A stretch of 41,425 nt of DNA from an uncultured delta proteobacterium (lineage in GTDB: Bacteria > Myxococcota_A > Polyangia > Haliangiales > Haliangiaceae), in contig CAADGB010000059.1 in the NCBI GenBank assembly GCA_900696455.1, positions 1 to 41,425 of the forward strand, given 5' to 3'. A program made the translations under genes and the position numbers. Under the pieces are notes generated by a model. That model had not been told where the DNA came from. It was given only the letters and a program-made list of their open reading frames with translations, and made no database searches. Below, one piece after another: positions 21,691 to 29,033 of this stretch (positions are counted from its first letter, which is position 1; each line of letters begins with the position of its first letter).

Positions 21691-22682
21691 TCGTCGCGCC
21701 CATCAACGACAAGGCATGTCTCGGCGCGATCATCGAGGTGGTGCGCGATCTGGTGCAGCAGCAGGACCACACGACCCGCGAGATCGCGAGCCGGTTCTCG
21801 ACGACCGGCGAGCTCGCCGCGGGGATCCGCGCGCTGCCCCAGCACGACGATAACGGCGTGCCCGCCGAGTTGCCCAAGGTGGACGAGTGCCGGCCGCCTC
21901 AGCGCCTCGATCTGTTCTCCGGTCGGCCCAATTGCGTCGAGCGCTCGGCACTATTCCTAGCTTGTGCCGAATTTATCGATCCGAAACCGCGCCGCACGCT
22001 CGCAACGATCGACACCAAGGCCGGCAAGCACACGCTCCCGGTCGAGGACGGCGAGCCGGTGATCCTCGATCCGCGCCAGACGCGGAACCTGCTCCGGGGT
22101 GGCCTCGCACTGTGCGCGCCGGCCATCCGCCTCTCGCCGGCCCGCGCGATCGACTTCATCGCCGAGCTGGCGGAGGACGCCGCGCTCACCGCTCCGGGCG
22201 GGATCGAGCTGGTGCGCGACGCCCGCGAGGTGATGCGCAGCGCGCTCCTCGGCATGCCGATTCCAGACGAGGCGATCGACGACGTGGCGATCACGCTCGC
22301 CCTCGCCGAGCGGGAGGCACGCGTCTTCGGCCCGGCCGGCGTGCAGGTCGTGCAGACGACCGCGCTCGCGCTCGCCGACCTGGACCGCGCCGCGCGCCGC
22401 AACCGCGTCGAGCTGCGCATCGGCAACTACACGCTCCTGCCCGACCTCGGCGCGCTCGCCGGCCTCGCGCGCGTCGGCGGAAGGATCGGCCTCGGCGCCG
22501 GCTCGGCCGCGCTGCGGACGTTCCTCGCCGGCTTCGGGATCAGTGATGCGATCGTGCAGGAGATCGAGTCCGAGATGAACCGCGAGGGACTGTCCCTCGG
22601 CTTCCTGTCGAAGCCGGCCCCGCGGGCCGGCTCGCTCGCCGCCGTCGCCGCCGCCGCTGCGGCCAAGCGCGCCGCCGCGTAG
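21687..22682 (+). CDS. Transglutaminase-like cysteine-peptidase-fold protein, 331 aa
   Basis: GTG at 21687 overlaps the previous stop. Residues about 80-130 have the spacing of a transglutaminase-like catalytic triad: RPNCVERSALFLACAEF (Cys 83), KHTLPVEDGEPVILDP (His 115, Asp 128). The family includes peptidases and cross-linkers; similar domains occur in envelope-acting proteins and in some phage structural modules. The rest is Ala/Arg-rich and helical, and residues about 265-290 are a Gly/Ala-rich hydrophobic stretch (LAGLARVGGRIGLGAGSAAL) that may insert into membranes. The C-terminus is an Ala tail. Activity and substrate cannot be deduced; the domain call rests on motif spacing only. Confidence 0.6.
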   Translation: MIVAPINDKACLGAIIEVVRDLVQQQDHTTREIASRFSTTGELAAGIRALPQHDDNGVPAELPKVDECRPPQRLDLFSGRPNCVERSALFLACAEFIDPKPRRTLATIDTKAGKHTLPVEDGEPVILDPRQTRNLLRGGLALCAPAIRLSPARAIDFIAELAEDAALTAPGGIELVRDAREVMRSALLGMPIPDEAIDDVAITLALAEREARVFGPAGVQVVQTTALALADLDRAARRNRVELRIGNYTLLPDLGALAGLARVGGRIGLGAGSAALRTFLAGFGISDAIVQEIESEMNREGLSLGFLSKPAPRAGSLAAVAAAAAAKRAAA

Positions 22683-22854
22683 CGAACGCACGAGGGCGAC
22701 CACCAGGGCGACGGCGAGGGCGAGCGGACGGGCGCTCGCAACCCGACCGCGGGGATCCGCGGGACTACCAACCCAACGCGCGCCCCATCGCGCACACCAC
22801 CGAGCCGCGCCACGGCGCGCGCTCACGCCGGATTTCGCCCGGCAAGGACCCCAC

Positions 22855-23349
22855 ATGACCACGAAGAAGACCAAGACCTCCAAGACCAACACCTCCACCA
22901 GCGCGCGCCACCGGACGCGTACGCGCGCCCCCGAGCTGCCGATCGGCGCGATCCACGAGATCGCCGACTGGATGCTCGACCTCGCGCGGCGCAGTGCCGA
23001 CGGCGACCGCGAGGATCTCGCCGCGATCGAGCGCGTGCGGCGCGCGGCCCATGCCGCGCTCGACGGCCGCCGGTATCGCACGCCGACCGAGCGCGACCTC
23101 CTGTCCGTCGCCTCGCTCGTCGTCACCGCGGCGGAGCGTGACCTCGGCGTCGCCGGCCTGAGCGACGCCATGGCGACGAGCTTCGACGTGCTCTCGCTGC
23201 GTGATGAGCCCGCCGGGCTGCCGCCGGTGGCGCCCATGCCGAGCGTTCGACGCTGCCCGTCGCCGATCGTCCGTGCCCACACCCTGCCGTTCCACACGTG
23301 CGCGCATCGCGGCCCGCTGCTGGCGCCGTCCCTGCGCTGCGTGCCCTGA
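22855..23349 (+). CDS. Hypothetical protein, 164 aa, basic N-terminus
   Basis: ATG at 22855 with AAGGA seven bases upstream. The first 30 residues are Lys/Thr/Arg-rich (TKKTKTSKTNTSTSARHRTRTR), suggesting nucleic-acid or membrane contact. A helical middle follows (EIADWMLDLARRSADGDREDL; IERVRRAAHAAL) and a Pro/Cys/His-rich tail (about 130-164). Family not recognised. It follows a 172-bp gap containing an imperfect GAGGGCGAC repeat and a perfect 6-bp-stem palindrome (22747-22762), so it may start a separate transcript. Confidence 0.68.
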   Translation: MTTKKTKTSKTNTSTSARHRTRTRAPELPIGAIHEIADWMLDLARRSADGDREDLAAIERVRRAAHAALDGRRYRTPTERDLLSVASLVVTAAERDLGVAGLSDAMATSFDVLSLRDEPAGLPPVAPMPSVRRCPSPIVRAHTLPFHTCAHRGPLLAPSLRCVP

Positions 23350-23381
23350 ACACACCGAGGAGACACCCCGAGGAGAAGACC

Positions 23382-23915
23382 ATGTCCAAGAGCAAGAAGA
23401 AGCATCGGCATCGTAACGCCGCGTCGCTCGCCGCCGTCCGCCGGCCGCGCGCGTCGAAGCCCGACGACGACGAGATCGACGTCGGCACCATCCTCGCCGC
23501 GCTCGGCGGCGGACTCGGCGGCGCCTTCGCGGGCGGATGGCTCGCGTCGCGCGGCTGGACCGAGGAAGCCGTCTCGGCGGTGATGGCCGTCGGCGGCGGC
23601 GTCGCCGCCGCGCTCACCGACGGCCCCGCGCGCGTCGCCTCCATGGGCGTCGCCGCCGCCGGAGCGGGCCAGTTCGCCCTGACGCTGTTCGAGGATCCGG
23701 AGGAGAAGCGGATCAAGGGCGCCGCCGAGAAGATGGCGAAGAAGCTGATCGCCGACAAGGAGACGGCCGCCAAGCTCGTGGCCGGCGACAAGCCCGCCGG
23801 CAAGCCGGCCAACGCCGCCGCGCCGTACGGCACGGAGCAGGCGTTCAACCGCGCGCGGTCGCGCCTCGCCGCGCTCTACGACGAGGAGGACCCCGAGCGC
23901 TACGCCGACGCCTGA
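23382..23915 (+). CDS. Glycine-rich membrane protein, 177 aa
   Basis: ATG at 23382, GAGGAG upstream. A basic N-terminus (SKSKKKHRHRN) leads into residues about 37-105, a Gly/Ala-rich hydrophobic region (LGGGLGGAFAGGWLASRGW; GGGVAAAL; AAAGAGQFALTLF) with GxxxG spacing, likely two or three tightly packed helices. The C-terminus (about 110-177) is a charged helix with Lys and Ala. This layout, basic head plus glycine-zipper helices plus charged tail, is typical of membrane-inserting structural or pore-forming proteins, including internal membrane proteins of lipid-containing phages. No homology is claimed; the similarity is of architecture. Confidence 0.75.
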   Translation: MSKSKKKHRHRNAASLAAVRRPRASKPDDDEIDVGTILAALGGGLGGAFAGGWLASRGWTEEAVSAVMAVGGGVAAALTDGPARVASMGVAAAGAGQFALTLFEDPEEKRIKGAAEKMAKKLIADKETAAKLVAGDKPAGKPANAAAPYGTEQAFNRARSRLAALYDEEDPERYADA

Positions 23916-23977
23916 CGCGCGGCGGATCCGTGCTCCGACTCGCACGCGATGCGGGACTGCGGAAAGGACTCTACGAA

Positions 23978-24469
23978 ATGGAACCCATCATCCTGTGGAC
24001 CGACGACGACGACGACGAGCGCAACGCGCGCCGTCGCGTGATCAATCACGGGCGTCCCGCCCCGCTCCTCGGCCACCGTCCGGGTGGCACCTCGGCCGGG
24101 CGTGCCCCGGTCGTGATCTACCCGAGCGCGCCGGTCGCGCCGATGGCGCCCGTCGCGGCGCCGATGGCGCCCGTCGCGGCGCCTGGTGCCGTGTATCAGC
24201 CGGGTGTCGGCTGGGTGCAGAACGCGCCCGCCGGCCAGGTGCCGAGCCCGCTCGGCAGCAAGCTCGGCCAGCTCGCGACGCCCGGACTCGTCCAGGCGCT
24301 CTCGATGCTGATCGCGTCCTTCCTCCCCGTGCCCCCGCCGCCGACGGCGACGGGCAGCGTCGAGGACGACGTGGCCAACGGCATCACCTACCAGGCGGCG
24401 CTGGCGGCCCACGCCAAGACCGACGAGAAGCTCCGCGCGTTCGGCTTCGCCCTCGCGCAGATCGTCTGA
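23978..24469 (+). CDS. Hypothetical Pro/Ala-rich protein, 163 aa
   Basis: ATG at 23978, AAAGGA upstream. An acidic start (WTDDDDDERN) is followed by a Pro/Ala/Val-rich low-complexity stretch (PVAPMAPVAAPMAPVAAPG, about 45-70) and a C-terminal helical region of about 70 residues (LGSKLGQLATPGLVQALSMLIASFLP and ITYQAALAAHAKTDEKLRAFGFALAQI). The hydrophobic SMLIASFLPVP segment is too short to be a firm membrane helix. The arrangement, flexible linker plus helical oligomerisation segment, suggests a structural or anchoring protein. Family not recognised. Confidence 0.7.
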   Translation: MEPIILWTDDDDDERNARRRVINHGRPAPLLGHRPGGTSAGRAPVVIYPSAPVAPMAPVAAPMAPVAAPGAVYQPGVGWVQNAPAGQVPSPLGSKLGQLATPGLVQALSMLIASFLPVPPPPTATGSVEDDVANGITYQAALAAHAKTDEKLRAFGFALAQIV

Positions 24470-24483
24470 CCCGGAGGCGCACC

Positions 24484-24810
24484 ATGCAGGCCCCGACCAA
24501 CAAGACGCCTCCTCGGCCTTCGTGCCCGACGCCGCCGAGCCTCTTCGGCTGGCTGGCGAACCTCCTCGGCCTCTCCGCGCCCGCGTACCGCGGCGCGGGG
24601 CAGTCGACCGGATCGATCGGTGGCACGTTCGGTCAGTCGCCGTGCTACCGCCCGCCGCGCCCGCGCGCGGCGGAGACGAGCCACGGCGGCGACGCCGCCG
24701 GTTCCGAGCCGTCGCAGCCCATCGGGCTGTGCCCCGAGACCGGCGTGTCGTACTCGCAGCCGGTGCTCCTCGAAGGTCCCGTGACGATCGTGATCGGCTC
24801 GCGCGAGTAG
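24484..24810 (+). CDS. Hypothetical Pro/Ser/Gly-rich protein, 108 aa
   Basis: ATG at 24484, GGAGG nine bases upstream. Composition is Pro-, Gly- and Ser-rich, largely disordered, with one hydrophobic patch (PSLFGWLANLLGLSAP, about 18-33) that may be an amphipathic membrane-associated helix. The C-terminus is strand-like (VSYSQPVLLEGPVTIVIGSRE). Three Cys residues, no cluster. Family not recognised. It sits 14 bp after the previous gene and is in the same transcript. Confidence 0.65.
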   Translation: MQAPTNKTPPRPSCPTPPSLFGWLANLLGLSAPAYRGAGQSTGSIGGTFGQSPCYRPPRPRAAETSHGGDAAGSEPSQPIGLCPETGVSYSQPVLLEGPVTIVIGSRE

Positions 24811-24932
24811 CGCGCACCGATCGAGTCAATCCCTTCCCCAACCCGTAACCGCAACCGCAACTGAGCAGCCCCCCGCATCGCGTGCGAGTCGGGGCACGGA
24901 TCCACCGCTCCCTACCACCAGGAGCCACCACC

Positions 24933-25382
24933 ATGATGCAACGACCCCGCGTGACGCTGACCCATGACGATCGTCTGATCGTCCACACCGTCGGCGATCC
25001 GCTCGAACTCTGGGACCAGCTCCGCCGCGCGTACCTCGCGCGCCGGCCGGTCCTCGTCGGCCGCGATGGCTGGCGCTACCCGGCGACGACCTATCTCGAT
25101 GTGGTCGAGGTCGCCAACGCCCTGGAGTCGGTGCTCGCGGGCGTCACCACCCGGCCGCCCGAGCACGACGAGCACGCCGACCGCTGGCATCGCGCCTACG
25201 GCCAGATCTTCGAGGCGCTCAACCACCACAACCTGAACGAGCGGTTCGGCGAGAACGAGTTGTTCTGGCTGCACTTCACCTTGCAGCTTGCCATCTACCT
25301 CTCGGTGCTCGCCGACCGCTCGCGCCCCGCCTGGGAGCGCGCGTTCACGCCGAACGCGCCGCGCTACCAGCTCGAGAGGTGA
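24933..25382 (+). CDS. Hypothetical protein, 149 aa
   Basis: Two ATGs in tandem at 24933 and 24936, with CCAGGAG upstream. The protein is folded-looking, with strands at the start (RPRVTLTHDDRLIVHTVGDPLELWDQLRRAYLARRP) and helices after, ending with an aromatic helical stretch (ELFWLHFTLQLAIYLSVLADR). Family not recognised; no signal peptide. A 122-bp gap precedes it, with a small CCGTAACCGCAACCGCAACTG-type repeat. Its stop is 3 bp before the next ATG. Confidence 0.7.
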   Translation: MMQRPRVTLTHDDRLIVHTVGDPLELWDQLRRAYLARRPVLVGRDGWRYPATTYLDVVEVANALESVLAGVTTRPPEHDEHADRWHRAYGQIFEALNHHNLNERFGENELFWLHFTLQLAIYLSVLADRSRPAWERAFTPNAPRYQLER

Positions 25383-25385
25383 CCC

Positions 25386-26132
25386 ATGAAGACCGAGAAA
25401 GGAGAGATCACGTTCTTCGGCCCGGTCCTGCTCGTGCGCGGCTACGCCGACGCGCTCGACCTGCACATCGACCTGATCCGGTTCTTCGGGACCATCCGGC
25501 CGATGAAGGCGAACCCGCTCGCGCGCAAGTACCCCGAGACCACGATCGCCGACGTGACCCAGGTGATCGAGCTGTTCAACAACCGAGCGAAGCGCGCGCC
25601 GCGAGATGCGAAGCTCGTCCGCGACGCCATCGAGGGATGGGAGGCGTTCGTCTCCTCGCACATCGCGAAGACGTCGCTCGCGGCGATGCCACCGGCCGCG
25701 GTCTACCCCGACAACGATCGGCTCTGGACGCACGAGCTGCGCCGGCTCGCAATCCGCCTCTCGGTCGAGCGCGACACGCGCCCCGCCGACAAGACCTTGG
25801 TCGGCTCGTTCGTCGACTCGGCGACCGCGCTTCCCGGTCGCGTCGCCGATGTCGTGACCGGCGGCGCCAGCGGCGCCGCCGATGCCGCCGAGACCGTGGC
25901 GGAGGTCGCGTCGGTGATCGCCGACAAGGCCGGCGACGTCGCCGGCAAGATCGCGGGCGCCGCGAAGGACGCCGCCGGCTTCGCCAGGGACAGTCTCCCG
26001 CGCCTGCCCGATCCGTCGCGCTGGATGCGCGACCTGTTCGGGGATCTGAAGTGGCCACTCATCATCGGCGCCAGCATCCTTGGCGGCGTCGTGCTCCTGC
26101 CCTACCTCTCCGATCGCAGGGGGGCGCCATGA
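25386..26132 (+). CDS. C-terminally membrane-anchored protein, 248 aa
   Basis: ATG at 25386. The first 140 residues look like a folded helical domain (ITFFGPVLLVRGYADALDLHIDLIRFFGTIRP; HELRRLAIRLSVERDTRP). Residues about 145-205 are an Ala/Gly/Val-rich amphipathic repeat region (VADVVTGGASGAADAAETVAEVASVIADKAGDVAGKIAG), resembling apolipoprotein- or perilipin-like 11-residue repeats that coat membranes. A single transmembrane helix (WPLIIGASILGGVVLLPYL, about 222-240) ends the protein, giving a tail anchor. Family not recognised. Its stop overlaps the next start (ATGA). A membrane-coating or membrane-associated particle protein is plausible. Confidence 0.72.
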   Translation: MKTEKGEITFFGPVLLVRGYADALDLHIDLIRFFGTIRPMKANPLARKYPETTIADVTQVIELFNNRAKRAPRDAKLVRDAIEGWEAFVSSHIAKTSLAAMPPAAVYPDNDRLWTHELRRLAIRLSVERDTRPADKTLVGSFVDSATALPGRVADVVTGGASGAADAAETVAEVASVIADKAGDVAGKIAGAAKDAAGFARDSLPRLPDPSRWMRDLFGDLKWPLIIGASILGGVVLLPYLSDRRGAP

Positions 26133-26932
26133 GCATCTCGACCGACCTCGCGCGCGTCGCCGCGGGCGCGAGCGGCGCGTGGCTCGCGCATCGCTACCTC
26201 GTGCCGGGCCTGGCGAGCGCCGCCCCGACGCGCCCCCATCACGCCGACGCTCCGACCAGCTCGACGCTGCCGACCAGCTCGACGCCGACCGACACGCCGA
26301 GCACCGAGACGGCCGATGCGCCGACGCGCCCGACCAGGGGCTTGTCCCGCGCGTTCGATCCGATCTTCCGCGAGCACGGTCGCGGACTCCCGCTCGCCTA
26401 CCTTCGCGCGCTCGCGTGGGGCGAGTCTCGGTTCACGCCGAGCGCACGCGGCGGACTGATCACGGTCGTTGACATCGTGCTCCGCGACTACAACCAGCGC
26501 CACGGCACCAGCTACAGCGCGACCGATCTCAACGACCCGACGACGAACGTCGTGATCGCCGCCGACACCCTCCGCCGAATCGTCGACAGCTACGCCCGCA
26601 ACCATCCCGACGTGCCGGCGCTCGACGAGGACTGGAGCTCTCGTCCGTTCTTGCATGCCGTCACCTTCGGCTGGAACGCAGGCTACTCGGAGCGTCGCGG
26701 CGTCGGGCGGGTCGTGCGGTATCTCGTCGAGCGCGGCGACCGCGAGATCACGCTCGACAAGCTCCACGAGCACGCGCACGCGGCCGGTGCGAGTCACTGG
26801 CTCTGGGCACACCCGAAGAAAGTCGCGTGGTGTCGCTCCGTCGTGGAACTGTACTTCGCCCAGCTCGAGATCGATGGCGCCAGCGCCGACCGCACCCATG
26901 AATGCGCCCAGGCCGCGGGAGGCGCGCGATGA
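26129..26932 (+). CDS. Lytic transglycosylase-like (SLT/lysozyme-fold) protein, 267 aa
   Basis: ATG at 26129 overlaps the previous stop. The N-terminus is hydrophobic (residues about 8-32) then a Thr/Ser/Pro-rich linker (about 35-72). From about 75 the lysozyme-like fold appears: LPLAYLRALAWGESRFTPSARGG, with Glu 99 as the likely catalytic acid, then DLNDPTTNVVIAADTLRRIVDSY as in SLT-domain proteins. Such enzymes cut the glycan strands of peptidoglycan. Its operon partner is an M23 endopeptidase, so the pair could breach both glycan and peptide cross-links. There is no sign of a holin or spanin, so virion-like entry or wall remodelling fits at least as well as lysis. Confidence 0.78.
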   Translation: MSISTDLARVAAGASGAWLAHRYLVPGLASAAPTRPHHADAPTSSTLPTSSTPTDTPSTETADAPTRPTRGLSRAFDPIFREHGRGLPLAYLRALAWGESRFTPSARGGLITVVDIVLRDYNQRHGTSYSATDLNDPTTNVVIAADTLRRIVDSYARNHPDVPALDEDWSSRPFLHAVTFGWNAGYSERRGVGRVVRYLVERGDREITLDKLHEHAHAAGASHWLWAHPKKVAWCRSVVELYFAQLEIDGASADRTHECAQAAGGAR

Positions 26933-27702
26933 GCCGCTCGACCGAATGGCTCCTCGCTGGTGGCGTCGTCGTCGGCGCCATCGCGTGGACGCGACGCGAC
27001 GCACGGCAGGCCCGCAGTGCGCGCGGCCAACTCGACCCGCGCGCCCTCTCGACGCGCGTCGCCGACGAAGCCGCCGCCGCCAACTCCGCCACGGCGGAGC
27101 AGATCGAGCACGCCCGACGCGCGCGCGTCTGCGGCGACCCGACGCTCCCGACGTTCGGCCTTCCCGGCCGCTGGGTCTGGCCGCTCGCCATGTGGAATGG
27201 TCGCGCGCCGGTGTGCTCCGACGGCTGGGGCTCGGCGCGCACCAAGCCCGACGGCAAGCCGTCCATTCACCTCGGCGTGGATCTGATGTACCGCCGCGCG
27301 TCGCGCGCGGATCTCGCCGAGCACTTCCCGCCCGGCACGCGCGGCGGGAGCCGCTGGCACGTGATGCCCGCAGACGTGCAAGCGCTCGCCGCCAGTGCCG
27401 GCACCGTTCGCTATGCGAAGTGGACCGCGCGCGGCTTCACCGTCGTGATCGATCACCTCGCGCCCTGGGCGACCTACTACACCCATCTCTCGATGCTGTC
27501 CGTTCGCCCCGGACAGACCGTCGTCGCCGGAGAACCGATCGGCTTCGTCGGCGGTGACCCGTCGAAGCCACCCCATCTCCGACACCTTCACTTCGCGCTC
27601 TGGCGCGGCCAGTGGCAAGACGCCGCGGTGAACCCTGCCCCGCTCATGGCGAGCTGGGACGTGCTCTCCGCACCGATCAGGCCGAGCCGCGCTGTCGCCT
27701 GA
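26929..27702 (+). CDS. M23-family zinc endopeptidase, membrane-anchored
   Basis: 257 aa; ATG at 26929 overlaps the previous stop (ATGA). One N-terminal membrane helix (about residues 7-20, LLAGGVVVGAIAW) then a helical linker. The peptidase domain (about 110-245) keeps the zinc ligands of LytM-type enzymes: His 114 and Asp 118 in HLGVD, His 219 and 221 in HLHF, and catalytic His 186 in YTHLS. These enzymes cut peptide cross-links in peptidoglycan. All key residues are present, so it should be active outside the cytoplasmic membrane. Together with the transglycosylase it supplies a complete wall-cutting pair for this module. Confidence 0.9.
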   Translation: MSRSTEWLLAGGVVVGAIAWTRRDARQARSARGQLDPRALSTRVADEAAAANSATAEQIEHARRARVCGDPTLPTFGLPGRWVWPLAMWNGRAPVCSDGWGSARTKPDGKPSIHLGVDLMYRRASRADLAEHFPPGTRGGSRWHVMPADVQALAASAGTVRYAKWTARGFTVVIDHLAPWATYYTHLSMLSVRPGQTVVAGEPIGFVGGDPSKPPHLRHLHFALWRGQWQDAAVNPAPLMASWDVLSAPIRPSRAVA

Positions 27703-27715
27703 CAGGAGCCCACTC

Positions 27716-28033
27716 ATGGAGCCCGCACTCGAAGCTCTCCGCGCCGCGCTCGCCGACGGCGCCAACCCCGACCAGCGCGCTGCCGGCGTCGCCGCCTGCC
27801 GCGCGATCATCGCCGCGCTCGAAGCGCAGCCCGGCGAACCGCTCCCCGTGGCGGCGTCCCCCGAGACGGCGCCGGCCATCACCGCGCCGATCTCGCTCGC
27901 TGGCCTCTCGCTCGATCAGGTGCTCGACCTGGCGATCGGAAAGCTGCGCTCGATGGTCCCCGCCGATCGTCTCGCCGCAACGCAGCCGACCGAACCTCCG
28001 CTCACGATCCGCATGTTCCGGAGGCCGCCGTGA
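27716..28033 (+). CDS. Hypothetical protein, 105 aa
   Basis: ATG at 27716 with CAGGAG upstream. An Ala-rich helical N-terminus (EALRAALADGANPDQRAAGVAACRAIIAAL) is followed by a Pro/Ala linker (about 40-60) and a second helical segment (SLDQVLDLAIGKLRSMVP) with a basic C-terminus. Family not recognised. Its stop overlaps the GIY-YIG gene's GTG. No membrane segment. Confidence 0.7.
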   Translation: MEPALEALRAALADGANPDQRAAGVAACRAIIAALEAQPGEPLPVAASPETAPAITAPISLAGLSLDQVLDLAIGKLRSMVPADRLAATQPTEPPLTIRMFRRPP

Positions 28034-28491
28034 CGCTCGACGACTTCATCGCGTTGTGCCGCGTGGCGCGCCTCGCGGCGCCGCCGCCGGCCGCGCTGCG
28101 CAACCGCGGCGCGTCCCTCACCTACCGCCCGATCGGCGATCGTGGCGAGCCGTACCCAACGTGGATCCGCGACCTGCGCGGAGAGTCCGGCGTCTACGTC
28201 ATCCGCGATCGAACCACGCGCGAGATCCTCTACGTCGGCGAGTCGCACACGTCGAAACTCTACGAGACGTTGACCCGACACTTTTCGACGTGGCGGCGCT
28301 ACAAAGGCTTCTGGCGCGGCCAATACGCCGAGGGACACGATCCCGGCCTCTCCTACCCGCGCGCGTCCGTCGAGGTCGCCGCGCGCATCACCAGCCCCGC
28401 CCGCGCCATCGACGAGGAGGAGCGGCTCATCCGCCGGCTCTCGCCGCGCGACAACCTTCGCGGCCAGCCCGAGGAGGAGGTTCCGTTCTGA
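28030..28491 (+). CDS. GIY-YIG nuclease-domain protein, 153 aa
   Basis: GTG at 28030 overlaps the previous stop. The GIY-YIG core is visible: GVYVIRD (54-60), ILYVGES (66-72), a conserved Arg in TRHF (83) and the late Glu/Asn pair EERLIRRLSPRDN (130-142). The family covers homing endonucleases, UvrC-like repair nucleases and some phage nucleases. No other domain is attached. Its position at the end of the wall-hydrolase cluster and just before the integrase end suggests DNA processing for the element, or interference with competitors; both are inference. The next gene on the right is convergent. Confidence 0.85.
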   Translation: MTLDDFIALCRVARLAAPPPAALRNRGASLTYRPIGDRGEPYPTWIRDLRGESGVYVIRDRTTREILYVGESHTSKLYETLTRHFSTWRRYKGFWRGQYAEGHDPGLSYPRASVEVAARITSPARAIDEEERLIRRLSPRDNLRGQPEEEVPF

Positions 28492-28505
28492 TGGAGACGC
28501 GCACC

Positions 28506-28931
28506 CTACGATCGCGTGCGGCGTCGTGCCGTCGACTTCCGGCCGGACTTCTTCGCTGCGGGACGCTTCGGACCAACGCCCACCTTCTTGCTCGGGTGGT
28601 TCAAGAGCGCGACCAGGCCGACGAGGCCGAGCGACACCACGGCACCGATGCCGATCCCCTTCAGCGTGTCGGCGGACAGTCCGAGCACATGGGACGTGTA
28701 CCCGCATGCGTCGTTCGTGCATCGGATCTGCTCGTAGCTGACATGGATGTGGTGGACGCCGCTTCCGCAGCGAGGGCACGCCGACGGAACCACCGGATTG
28801 CGGACTTCCTGCGGCAGCGCATCGAGCCCGCGATACGCGAACTGCTCGCGCAGCGCGAGCGCTTGGTTGTAGGCGGCGAGGGGGATCTTGATGGTCTTCC
28901 AAGCGGCGGCGTCGTCAGTCATGGCACCCAT
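28506..28931 (-). CDS. Zinc-ribbon membrane protein, 141 aa
   Basis: The start at 28931 has AAAGGTG a few bases upstream; ATG at 28922 is an alternative. Residues 52-76 form a four-Cys zinc ribbon (CPRCG ... CTNDAC; Cys 52, 55, 71, 76). One membrane helix follows (about 90-111), ending in a Lys/Arg-rich tail (about 115-141). It is convergent with the GIY-YIG gene and divergent from the integrase. The arrangement mirrors, with different order and no sequence identity claimed, the zinc-ribbon membrane protein at 3369-3917. Function unknown. Confidence 0.75.
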   Translation of the reverse strand: MGAMTDDAAAWKTIKIPLAAYNQALALREQFAYRGLDALPQEVRNPVVPSACPRCGSGVHHIHVSYEQIRCTNDACGYTSHVLGLSADTLKGIGIGAVVSLGLVGLVALLNHPSKKVGVGPKRPAAKKSGRKSTARRRTRS

Positions 28932-28964
28932 TACACCTTTGACACCTTTTCCAGTCAAGAGGGC

Positions 28965-28992
28965 TTGAGCCGCCCCTCCGCTGTGGTAGGTT
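28965..28992 (+). promoter_or_regulatory. Candidate integrase promoter
   Basis: TTGAGC (28965-28970) and TAGGTT (28987-28992) with a 16-bp spacer, 42 bp upstream of the integrase ATG, which has a strong AAGGAGG site. The hexamers are imperfect, so this is a candidate only. A direct repeat of ACACCTTTG-type sequence lies just upstream (28932-28950). Confidence 0.35.
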
Positions 28993-29033
28993 CGTCGGGT
29001 GTTCACGTCGCGCCCAGGGAAGGAGGCTGAACG

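Noticed and set aside
21957-23945. Minus-strand frame of about 660 aa opposite the right-hand block
   Set aside because: Composition is Arg/Gly-rich shadow; the plus strand has ribosome binding sites and a consistent overlapping gene series.
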